DNA of 9,659 nt from an uncultured Clostridia bacterium (GTDB lineage Bacteria; Bacillota; Clostridia; Oscillospirales; Acutalibacteraceae). The translations under genes were made by a program, and so were the position numbers. Shown here piece after piece: positions 1 to 6,150 of this stretch. Below the pieces are notes generated by a model, which saw only the letters and a program-made list of their open reading frames with translations, was not told where the DNA came from and ran no database searches. Location: assembly GCA_937901145.1 (NCBI GenBank), contig CALCHE010000015.1, forward strand, positions 1 to 9,659. Reading direction: 5' to 3'. Each line of letters opens with the position of its first letter. Position 1 is the first letter of the stretch.

Positions 1-24
1 GACACGGCACGCCATGTCCCTACG
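1..24. repeat. Palindromic 24-bp repeat unit (copy 1)
   Basis: These 24 bases are identical to 3077-3100. The unit is an imperfect palindrome with outer arms GACA/TGTC and inner arms GGC/GCC, followed by CCTACG. It begins at the window edge, so the element may extend further left. It lies downstream of the minus-strand Big_2 gene and has no T-run, so I do not call it a terminator. Confidence 0.8.
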
Positions 25-77
25 ATTTGTCAATTTAGCGGTGAATCATTTACAGATTCCCGAAGCACTACACGCCC

Positions 78-112
78 GTTTAGCGTTTTGCGTTTATCAC
101 TTAGCGTTTAAA
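78..112. repeat. Degenerate heptamer tandem array
   Basis: Five consecutive 7-bp units can be read on the plus strand: GTTTAGC, GTTTTGC, GTTTATC, ACTTAGC, GTTTAAA. The period is kept exactly although the units have diverged. The array is non-coding and lies 72 bases past the stop codon of the minus-strand gene. Confidence 0.6.
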
Positions 113-153
113 AAGCGGTATATCTTTTCTTCCTTTCCGAAGTCTTACACGCC

Positions 154-188
154 ATTCTGCGTTCTGCACTCTGCATTCTGCATTCATT
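154..188. repeat. Heptamer tandem array touching the Big_2 gene stop codon
   Basis: Units on the plus strand are ATTCTGC, GTTCTGC, ACTCTGC, ATTCTGC, then a partial ATTCATT. On the minus strand this reads as GCAGAAT-type heptamers that begin inside the last codons and stop codon (TGA, 186-184) of the secreted-protein gene and run into its 3' flank. The unit sequence differs from the array at 78-112, but the 7-bp period is the same. Confidence 0.75.
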
Positions 189-2799
189 TAAGCATTCCGT
201 GATATCTGCCCATCCAGTAAGGAAGTGTATAAGTTGTCGAGCCTTCCATTTCGTTGGGATTATGGTTGTTATCCATTTCGTAGGTTGAGCCGTTATACTT
301 ATGCATGGATCTTTCGTCAGCGGGAGCTACTGCCCACTCGAGCTTACCGAGAGCGAGAACCATACCGATGAGCTTAAGGATGTTATTGTCGGAGCTCCAG
401 AATAAGGGAACCTTCTTTGTAAGGTCGAAGGAAAGCTCACTTGTTCCGCCGATGCCTACATCGTCGAGATCAAGCTCTGCGATATCGTCTCTGTTTGAGT
501 TAGTAGCGAGATAACGTCTGGTATCGATAGGATGACGGGAAAGAACCCAGGATGCTGTCTCTGTAAGGCTGTTACCGTAAACGTCGGTCATTTCGCCTTC
601 GGGATAAGCCAGCTGATAAATATAGTACCAGAGAGCATTTTCGCTGAAGCTCATCGAGTACCACCAGTCAGCAAGACCTTCTCTGTAGTAGCCTAAAAGC
701 TCCTCATCGTCTTCCATCTGGAAAAGAAGGTAATAGCCGAGCATAGCCATTTCTTCGTCGGAGTAGTTAAGGATGATTCTGACTAAGGTTTTGAACATTT
801 CAGTGCCTACTAAGGGGCGGAGAATGAAGCCTAAAACAGGAGATACACTGTTCGCGAATTCGAGAACGCAGAGCTCATATCTTTCCTTTTCCTGAGTCAT
901 AATCTTGGCATACTGATACTGGTCATCGAGTGCTGCCATTCTGTATTCGTCCTCCCACTTCTGCTTACCTGTGAGGTAATGAGCGAGCTTGAATACATTC
1001 AGACAAACGAGAGTCTGAAGAGGTGCGCCGCCTAAAACCTGACCGTTATGAAGGTAGGTTCTGGAGAATTTACCCCAGGTGGTAGGCTGACCTGAACCGT
1101 CAACGAGACAGTAGCTGTTGTCTACCAGATGCTGTGCGAATTTATCCACGGCATTTACGATAAGCTCTGCGAGCTCGGGATCCTCTTCGCCTAAAATGTC
1201 ATAAGCTAATTTGTAAAGGAAGAGATGACCGATAACCTCATCGGCACTTGTATCACCCTTGTAGAAGATGTCCTCTACCTTACGGTCGGGTCCGATAAGG
1301 TCGTTCCATAATCTTTCGGGAATTTCCTTGGTAGCGTCTACCTTCAGACCGCGGTAGTTTTCGTAGTGGAGAAGATAATCTGAGCCGTCGGAGTTTTTCT
1401 TGGTAGAAATGCCTGTAGCTGTACCGTCACCGTTATGAGTCCAGTAAGCATAGCCGTCATAGTCATTATTTTCGTCCTTGAAGGAGTAGGTTCTGGCCCA
1501 GAAGCCCTCGAGTAAACGGGTTCTTTTGGCATAGTCTGTATCCTTGGCGGCATCGGTAGTAGTGTCTACCCATGATGCGCTGTCCTCTACGGCAAGATGA
1601 CCGTCATCGTCCTGGATGTAGGAGGGAATACCGTAAAGCATATATTTGGCATTCATTTTATTAAACATAGCAGCGGGGCTTTCGAAGGGAACATTCTGTC
1701 CGTAGTTACCGCCCTCAATGAGTGCACCGGGGGTATAATATTTACCCTTATCGTAGTCGGTAACGCCACCGTTTCTCTGTGCTCTGACATAGCTTTCGGT
1801 AGTGCCGTTACGCATAGAGATATAAGTAAGGAATACTACTGCCTCTGTGGCAAGAGTAGCGGTCTTTCGTGCTGCTTCGATTTCTTCCTTGGTAGCGGTG
1901 GGATCGTCACGGAGAACTGCATATCTCATCAGCTCACCTGCACCGTACATAGATGTCCACAGACCGTCGTTATCGCTTTCATTGGGTACCCATTCACCGT
2001 CAATAAGGAATGCCTCGGAAACCATACCTCTTCTGGAAACATATTTCTGTGTATTTTCGCTCATCATAGCGGCCTTATCTGTACCGTCAATGTCGAGCAT
2101 TTCGATGTGGGTGTAGCCCTCTGCCATTACTGTCCAGATACCGTTTTTGCCGTCAGGGAAGATAGCTAAAACCTTACCGTCGGTGGTATCGGCTGAGAAG
2201 AAATATCTGTCACCCATAAAGCGCTGTAATTTATCTCTTTCGTTGAGAGCATTTTCGTCTGTACGGAGTACACCATAATCAGTTACTGTCCATACTGCAC
2301 CGTCAGCAGTGGTAGCGGTCTGTGCTGCAGCATAATCAGCTTTATCAGTTATCTCATCGGGAACATCCTTGCTGCCGATTTCATATCTGGTGACTATTTT
2401 CTGTAAGGTTTCGTTTTCAGCTACAGCCTCACCCTGATAGTCAATCTTAGTCTTTTTCACGTCGCTCTTAGTAGCCTCGGAAACTACCTTAAGAGTTACA
2501 CTTGATGTACAGCCTTCGGCATTCACTGCGGTGATGGTTGCCGTACCCTCACTCAGTGCGGTAACTCTGCCGAATTCGTCCACCTTTGCCACATCTGCAG
2601 GCTCTGCAGTCCACTGCACGTAGTTACTCGTGTTCTGTGCGGCACAGTCTACACTTCTGCTGTCACCGATTTCCATTTCCCAGTTTTCGGGAACAATGAG
2701 ACGGATAGAAGCAGTTTTATCAAAAAGACCTGCAGAAGCGGGAACACAGGTTCCGAAAGCTAAAACTGCCACGAGAATAAGAGCAATAATTTTCTTCAT
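184..2799 (-). CDS. Secreted Big_2-domain protein with a putative (alpha/alpha)-toroid region, function unknown
   Basis: This 871-residue exported protein has no function I can assign with certainty. Residues 1-23 are a classical signal peptide (MKK, hydrophobic core, ASA cleavage site); there is no lipobox. Residues 29-107 form a Big_2 (bacterial Ig-like group 2) domain with the typical VDEFGRVTALSEGTATITA core. Residues 165-235 contain propeller-like strand pieces (VLAIFPDGKNGIWTVMAEGY). From about 275 to 770 the chain is helical with landmark stretches DNDGLWTSMYGAGELMRYAV (276-295), TSADEVIGHLFLYKLAYDIL (517-536), PTTWGKFS (572-579) and ENALWYYIY (720-728). From memory this pattern resembles an uncharacterised propeller plus six-hairpin family, which suggests binding or cleavage of a polysaccharide at the cell surface; that role is inference. 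The start is fixed by AAGGAG (2813-2808), 8 bases upstream. It has its own promoter and no sortase motif at the C-terminus. Confidence 0.85.
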   Translation of the reverse strand: MKKIIALILVAVLAFGTCVPASAGLFDKTASIRLIVPENWEMEIGDSRSVDCAAQNTSNYVQWTAEPADVAKVDEFGRVTALSEGTATITAVNAEGCTSSVTLKVVSEATKSDVKKTKIDYQGEAVAENETLQKIVTRYEIGSKDVPDEITDKADYAAAQTATTADGAVWTVTDYGVLRTDENALNERDKLQRFMGDRYFFSADTTDGKVLAIFPDGKNGIWTVMAEGYTHIEMLDIDGTDKAAMMSENTQKYVSRRGMVSEAFLIDGEWVPNESDNDGLWTSMYGAGELMRYAVLRDDPTATKEEIEAARKTATLATEAVVFLTYISMRNGTTESYVRAQRNGGVTDYDKGKYYTPGALIEGGNYGQNVPFESPAAMFNKMNAKYMLYGIPSYIQDDDGHLAVEDSASWVDTTTDAAKDTDYAKRTRLLEGFWARTYSFKDENNDYDGYAYWTHNGDGTATGISTKKNSDGSDYLLHYENYRGLKVDATKEIPERLWNDLIGPDRKVEDIFYKGDTSADEVIGHLFLYKLAYDILGEEDPELAELIVNAVDKFAQHLVDNSYCLVDGSGQPTTWGKFSRTYLHNGQVLGGAPLQTLVCLNVFKLAHYLTGKQKWEDEYRMAALDDQYQYAKIMTQEKERYELCVLEFANSVSPVLGFILRPLVGTEMFKTLVRIILNYSDEEMAMLGYYLLFQMEDDEELLGYYREGLADWWYSMSFSENALWYYIYQLAYPEGEMTDVYGNSLTETASWVLSRHPIDTRRYLATNSNRDDIAELDLDDVGIGGTSELSFDLTKKVPLFWSSDNNILKLIGMVLALGKLEWAVAPADERSMHKYNGSTYEMDNNHNPNEMEGSTTYTLPYWMGRYHGMLK

Positions 2800-2848
2800 A
2801 ATAACATCTCCTTTTTATTTTTATAAAGTTTTAATGCTTTACTATATT

Positions 2849-2877
2849 ATAATATCACTTACGACTGTTACGGTCAA
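2849..2877 (-). promoter_or_regulatory. Promoter of the Big_2 protein gene
   Basis: On the minus strand the -35 is TTGACC (2877-2872) and the -10 is TATTAT (2854-2849), 17 bases apart, with TG one base before the -10 (extended -10). An alternative TATAAT at 2851-2846 would give a 20-base spacer. The leader is about 40 bases. CGTAA occurs twice, 9 bases apart, within the spacer; this might be a direct-repeat activator or repressor site but is too short to be sure. Confidence 0.7.
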
Positions 2878-2928
2878 GATAAAATGTTAAAACGATTATT
2901 TTTATTTATCAACACATATCGGGAAGCA

Positions 2929-3049
2929 CGGAACGGTCAAGACCGTTCCCTACATTTGCGGTAATTTGACAGAGGGAGTTCCTGCCCTGTCATTTTAAGC
3001 GGAGTGAAAAATCTTTATGCAGAAGGCGACCGATGATCGCCCCTACGGT
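2929..3049. repeat. 121-bp composite direct repeat, copy 1
   Basis: This copy matches 3533-3653 at 120 of 121 positions; the only difference is C2944 versus T3548. It is a composite. Hairpin one has perfect 9-bp arms GGAACGGTC/GACCGTTCC (2930-2949) followed by CTAC. Hairpin two has arms TGACAG/CTGTCA (2967-2992). A linker with TGTCATT, AAGCGGAG and GAAAAATCT blocks follows (2988-3014). Hairpin three has arms GGCGA/TCGCC (3025-3041) followed by CCTACGG. The linker resembles a GTCATTCTGAGCG...GAATC-type intergenic repeat that I recall from many bacterial genomes. Confidence 0.93.
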
Positions 3050-3057
3050 TTACCGTA
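3044..3057. repeat. Short inverted repeat abutting repeat copy 1
   Basis: TACGGT and ACCGTA form 6-bp arms around a TT loop, starting inside the tail of the 121-bp repeat. It is present only beside copy 1, because copy 2 diverges after position 3653. It may mark the edge of an inserted or joined element. Confidence 0.45.
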
Positions 3058-3076
3058 AGGTTGCGGTGAAAATTCG

Positions 3077-3100
3077 GACACGGCACGCCATGTCCCTACG
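3077..3100. repeat. Palindromic 24-bp repeat unit (copy 2)
   Basis: This is an exact 24-base copy of positions 1-24. With one more base on the left, outer arms GGACA/TGTCC (3076-3095) and inner arms GGC/GCC pair, followed by CCTACGG. The one mismatched position (C3081 against A3090) becomes a U-G wobble when the minus strand is read as RNA. Confidence 0.85.
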
Positions 3101-3444
3101 GAAAATTATACCGCACCGTTCAGTTAAAGGAGTACCCCTATAAATCCGAAAGCTCGAGTTTGTTTTATCCGCACGTTTTTCCCCACGTTTAACCGATGGT
3201 TTCAGTAGAGCAGTTCGGAAAAGCTTTGTACGCATCTTGGTGCGGGCATAAAAGAGAACCGCGGGAAAACCCTACGGAAGATGGAGAAACGGAAACATAC
3301 CTGCGGTGCGAACTCTGATTTTCGGTAGTGCAGTACATAAAATAAAGTACTACGGCAGACTAAGGAAGAAACATAAATAAATTTATCAGACCTTATTGCG
3401 AAACATCTGTTCTTCGCATCCGACGAGTCGTACATTTTCAGCAT

Positions 3445-3487
3445 CCAAAAAAGCTTTTTTGGGTACTTTTGTAGCGACAAAAGTACC
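3445..3487. repeat. Two adjoining hairpins
   Basis: CCAAAAAAGCTTTTTTGG (3445-3462) is a perfect 18-bp palindrome. It adjoins a second hairpin with 10-bp arms GGTACTTTTG (3462-3471) and CAAAAGTACC (3478-3487) around a 6-base loop; the two share base 3462. Neither hairpin serves a recognisable gene end on the plus strand. The GGTACTTTTG/CAAAAGTACC arms look like a common Clostridia intergenic palindrome, but I recall this only loosely. Confidence 0.7.
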
Positions 3488-3532
3488 TCTGCGAAGCAAT
3501 AGTGCATAAAAAGTTTTGTTAAACATTCGGGT

Positions 3533-3653
3533 CGGAACGGTCAAGACTGTTCCCTACATTTGCGGTAATTTGACAGAGGGAGTTCCTGCCCTGTCATTTT
3601 AAGCGGAGTGAAAAATCTTTATGCAGAAGGCGACCGATGATCGCCCCTACGGT
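3533..3653. repeat. 121-bp composite direct repeat, copy 2
   Basis: This is the second copy, in the same orientation as 2929-3049, start-to-start distance 604 bp. T3548 replaces C and turns one pair of the first hairpin into a G-T wobble. It ends 19 bases before the T-tract of the GH51 gene terminator. Near-identity between copies points to recent duplication or gene conversion, while the 483 bases between them are unrelated. Confidence 0.93.
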
Positions 3654-3671
3654 ATAAAACAACACATCAGA

Positions 3672-3706
3672 CAATAAAAGAATAAGGCGGGATGAGTAAT
3701 CCCGCC
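3672..3706 (-). terminator. Intrinsic terminator of the GH51 gene
   Basis: On the minus strand, 14 bases past the stop codon, perfect 8-bp arms GGCGGGAT/ATCCCGCC (3706-3699 with 3693-3686) enclose a 5-base loop and are followed by TTATTCTTTTATT. Position and T-rich tail fit Rho-independent termination of the arabinofuranosidase transcript. On the plus strand the hairpin is followed by CATAC, close to the CCCTAC tail of the other hairpins in this window. Confidence 0.75.
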
Positions 3707-3720
3707 ATACAATGTTTGAT

Positions 3721-5214
3721 TTATGCTTTTTTAAATCTGATAACGTTGAATGAAAGAGGCTTGAGAAGTGCAGAAGCTGTCTTGCCGTCGAGAACGGGAA
3801 GAGCATTTGAGTGCATTCTTACCTTTTCATCATCGAAGGTGTTTTCGTCGAGAACATTATATCCGTCCATAGACTCGAAGGCATAAGGCTTGTAGCCCTC
3901 GAAGTCGAGAAGAGAAATATCCAGCTCCATATTCTCGTCAAGTGAGCGGTTTACGCAGAACACTGCCACCTCACCCTTTTCCTCATCATAGGATGCCACT
4001 GCCTCCAGGAAGGGAACATCGGTGTAATCCTTACAGTCGTACTTTCCGCAGGTGATAATGGGCTTAAGAGCCGTGCCTGTGCAGTGCATCGACATCTCCT
4101 TAAAGGGATAGAAAATAGTCTGACGGAAGGCTCCTCCGCCTGTTTTGGTAAAAATAGGTGCGATAACATTCACCAGCTGAGCAAGACAGGCTATCTTCAC
4201 TCTGTCCGCGTGGCGCATAAGAGTAATGAGCATACAGGCTACTACGAGAGCATCCTCGAAATTATAAATATCCTCTAACTGATCGGGTGCGGTAGACCAT
4301 TTCTCGAAGGGTGCGCCGTTTGAATGATACCATACATTCCATTCGTCGAAGGAAAGATTAATCTTTTTCTTTGAGCGTTTCTTTGCCTTAACGAAATCGC
4401 AGATACAGATAACACTGTAAATGAATTCGTCGAGCTCTAAGCTTTTGGCAAGGAAAGAGGCTGTGTCACCTCTGTGGTTATCGTAATACTGATGCAGAGA
4501 AACATAGTCCACATTATCATAGGCAAGCTCGAGAGTTTTCTGCTCCCAGTCACCGAAGGTGTGCATATATCTGCTCGATGAACCGCAAAGCACGGTTTCG
4601 ATGGAGTCGTCCACCCACTTCATAAGCTTAGCCGCTTCATTGGCTGTTCTGCCGTATTCCTGTGCCGTTTTAGCACACATCTGCCAGGGTCCGTCCATTT
4701 CGTTACCCAGACACCAGAGCTTTACACCCCAGGGGTCCTTGTAGCCGTTCGCTATACGCATATCAGCGTACTTTGAGCCGCTTTTGTGGTTGCAGTATTC
4801 CACCAGTGCTCTTGCCTCATCGGGGCCTCTCGTACCGAGATTAACCGCCATCATGGGTGATGTGCCTGCCTTTTTACACCATTTCATAAATTCATCAGTA
4901 CCGAACTTATTAGGCTCCGTAACACCCCAGGCGAGATCAAGTCTCGGAGGTCTTTTATCCACGGGTCCCACACCGTCCTCCCAGTTATAGCCCGAAACGA
5001 AGTTACCGCCGGGATAACGGACGATGGGTACATTCAGCTCATTTATCATATCTATAACATCCTTACGGAATCCGTCCTCATCGGCTGTGGGATGACCCGG
5101 CTCGTAAATACCGCCGTAAACAGCTCTGCCTAAATGCTCGATAAAGGAGCCGTAAATTCTTCTGTCGATTTCTCCGATTTTAAACTCGGGTGCGAGTGTA
5201 ATTTTTGCTTTCAT
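3721..5214 (-). CDS. abfA: Alpha-L-arabinofuranosidase, GH51 family
   Basis: The 497-residue enzyme should release terminal alpha-L-arabinofuranosyl groups from arabinoxylan- or arabinan-derived oligosaccharides, with retention of configuration. It has no signal peptide, so it works in the cytoplasm on imported oligosaccharides, as usual for GH51. The length is normal for the family. The general acid/base is Glu172 in WCLGNEMDGPW (167-177) and the nucleophile is Glu291 in SFDEWNVWY (288-296), both in the spacing known for Geobacillus AbfA. YGSFIEHLGRAVYGGIYEPG (21-40) and RYPGGNFVSGYNW (66-78) are further family signatures. The beta-sandwich domain follows the (beta/alpha)8 barrel and ends in LKPLSFNVIRFK. 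The start is supported by GGAG (5226-5223), 8 bases upstream. The gene is monocistronic, divergent from rsmE, with its own terminator. No transporter or other arabinose gene lies in this window. Confidence 0.96.
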   Translation of the reverse strand: MKAKITLAPEFKIGEIDRRIYGSFIEHLGRAVYGGIYEPGHPTADEDGFRKDVIDMINELNVPIVRYPGGNFVSGYNWEDGVGPVDKRPPRLDLAWGVTEPNKFGTDEFMKWCKKAGTSPMMAVNLGTRGPDEARALVEYCNHKSGSKYADMRIANGYKDPWGVKLWCLGNEMDGPWQMCAKTAQEYGRTANEAAKLMKWVDDSIETVLCGSSSRYMHTFGDWEQKTLELAYDNVDYVSLHQYYDNHRGDTASFLAKSLELDEFIYSVICICDFVKAKKRSKKKINLSFDEWNVWYHSNGAPFEKWSTAPDQLEDIYNFEDALVVACMLITLMRHADRVKIACLAQLVNVIAPIFTKTGGGAFRQTIFYPFKEMSMHCTGTALKPIITCGKYDCKDYTDVPFLEAVASYDEEKGEVAVFCVNRSLDENMELDISLLDFEGYKPYAFESMDGYNVLDENTFDDEKVRMHSNALPVLDGKTASALLKPLSFNVIRFKKA

Positions 5215-5241
5215 CAGATTTTCTCCATATCTTCACTAATT

Positions 5242-5262
5242 AAAATACCGAAGTGATATTTT
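5242..5262. promoter_or_regulatory. 21-bp palindromic operator candidate for the GH51 gene
   Basis: Arms AAAATA (5242-5247) and TATTTT (5257-5262) flank CCGAAGTGA, with one further C/G pair inside. The palindrome starts about 4 bases downstream of the -10 box and so covers the predicted transcription start of the arabinofuranosidase gene. That is a repressor-type position. It does not match the Bacillus AraR operator as I know it; the regulator is unidentified. Confidence 0.5.
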
Positions 5263-5266
5263 CTTT

Positions 5267-5295
5267 AGTCTACCATAAAGAAATAACGCTGTAAA
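5267..5295 (-). promoter_or_regulatory. Promoter of the GH51 gene
   Basis: On the minus strand, -35 TTTACA (5295-5290) and -10 TAGACT (5272-5267) are separated by 17 bases. TGG immediately before the -10 makes it an extended -10, which would compensate for the weak hexamer. The predicted start near 5260 leaves a leader of about 45 bases. Confidence 0.6.
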
Positions 5296-5342
5296 GACAA
5301 TGGAGAAAAATAAACAAAATCCTTCAAAGAAATTTTTCTGTA

Positions 5343-5371
5343 TTGCCAAAGAGATTTTATTTTGATATAAT
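5343..5371 (+). promoter_or_regulatory. Promoter of the rsmE operon
   Basis: -35 TTGCCA (5343-5348), a 17-base spacer and a perfect TATAAT -10 (5366-5371) preceded by TGA (extended -10). Transcription should start near 5378, leaving only about 14 bases of leader, most of it the GGAG (5381-5384) ribosome site. There is no room for a riboswitch or attenuator, so the operon looks constitutive. Confidence 0.8.
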
Positions 5372-5391
5372 CAAGAAAATGGAGTGATTAT

Positions 5392-6150
5392 ATGTTTAAT
5401 TTTTTTGCAAGCGAAGAAAACAGACAGGGCGACACCTTTCATCTGACAGGTCCTGACTGTAACCATATAAAAAATGTGCTTCGTATGAAAAAGGGTGACA
5501 CCTTTTTAGTTTCCTGTGAGGGTAAAAGCCATCTGTGCGCCCTCAGTGAATGTGAAAATGATTTCGCCATAGCTGAGATTATCGAAGAGAACTTTCAGGA
5601 TACGGAATTACCTGTGAAGCTTTATCTTTTTCAGGGACTTCCCAAGGGCGACAAAATGGAGCTTATTATCCAGAAAACCGTCGAGCTGGGTGTACATAAG
5701 ATAATACCCGTAGAAATGAACCGCTGTGTGGTAAAGCTCGACGATAAAAAGAAAAAAGCCAAAACTTCACGTTGGCAGGCTATAGCCGAAAGTGCCGCCA
5801 AGCAGAGCAAAAGAACCATCGTACCCGAAATAAGTCTTCCCCTATCCTACTCCGAAGCGATGAAGCAAGCAGAAAACCTCGACCTTTTCCTCGTACCCTA
5901 TGAAAGCAAAAGAGGTATGGAGGCTACGATAGAAGCTCTCTCACTTATAAAGAAAGGCTCATCGGTGGGTATTCTGATAGGTCCCGAGGGCGGCTTCGAA
6001 GAAGCGGAAGTGGAAAAGGCATTTTCGGCAGGCGGCAAGGTAATTTCCCTCGGAAGCCGTATACTGCGCACTGAAACGGCTACTATTACTGCCATGGGAA
6101 TGTGTATGCTTCACACAGAAATGAGATTAAACGGTGACGACAATGATTAA
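5392..6150 (+). CDS. rsmE: 16S rRNA (uracil1498-N3)-methyltransferase RsmE
   Basis: This 252-residue SPOUT-class enzyme methylates N3 of U1498 (E. coli numbering) in 16S rRNA at the subunit decoding region, using S-adenosylmethionine. Residues 1-70 are the PUA-like RNA-binding domain, with HIKNVLRMKKGD (25-36). The knotted methyltransferase domain follows: PKGDKMELIIQKTVELGV (84-101), IAESAAKQSKR (131-141), then the SAM-binding knot motifs IGPEGGFEEAEVE (196-208) and LGSRILRTETA (220-230). Length and motif order are normal. GGAG (5381-5384) sits 7 bases before the ATG. It is the first gene of a three-gene operon and its stop codon overlaps the start of the rsmF-like gene by 8 bases. Confidence 0.97.
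   Translation: MFNFFASEENRQGDTFHLTGPDCNHIKNVLRMKKGDTFLVSCEGKSHLCALSECENDFAIAEIIEENFQDTELPVKLYLFQGLPKGDKMELIIQKTVELGVHKIIPVEMNRCVVKLDDKKKKAKTSRWQAIAESAAKQSKRTIVPEISLPLSYSEAMKQAENLDLFLVPYESKRGMEATIEALSLIKKGSSVGILIGPEGGFEEAEVEKAFSAGGKVISLGSRILRTETATITAMGMCMLHTEMRLNGDDND

Larger units (their letters stand above)
2878..3671. other. Repeat-rich intergenic region, no credible gene
   Basis: Roughly 0.8 kb with no convincing coding sequence. Open frames on the minus strand at 3050-3235 and 3202-3507 overlap each other in different frames, lack ribosome sites and run through hairpin repeats. The stretch is made of two 121-bp direct repeats, one extra copy of the 24-bp palindromic unit, and several other inverted repeats listed separately. 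I found no tRNA-like or known riboswitch-like pattern in 3101-3444, which otherwise holds nothing I can name. Confidence 0.65.

Noticed and set aside
14..202. 62-codon plus-strand open frame at the left end
   Set aside because: It is translated from the palindromic unit and the two heptamer arrays and has no ribosome site.
1597..2169. 190-codon plus-strand open frame opposite the Big_2 gene
   Set aside because: It is fully antisense to a well-supported gene, has no ribosome site, and its cysteine-rich product resembles no family I know.
3202..3507. 101-codon minus-strand open frame in the intergenic region
   Set aside because: It reads through the two hairpins at 3445-3487, has no ribosome site, and overlaps another equally weak frame at 3050-3235.
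2929..3653. CRISPR array
   Set aside because: There are only two long repeats, 121 bp each with a 483-bp spacer, and no cas genes.
6134..6142. GTG start for the rsmF-like gene
   Set aside because: ATG at 6143 has a GGTGA site at proper spacing and gives the compact stop-start overlap with rsmE; the GTG would add only MTT.
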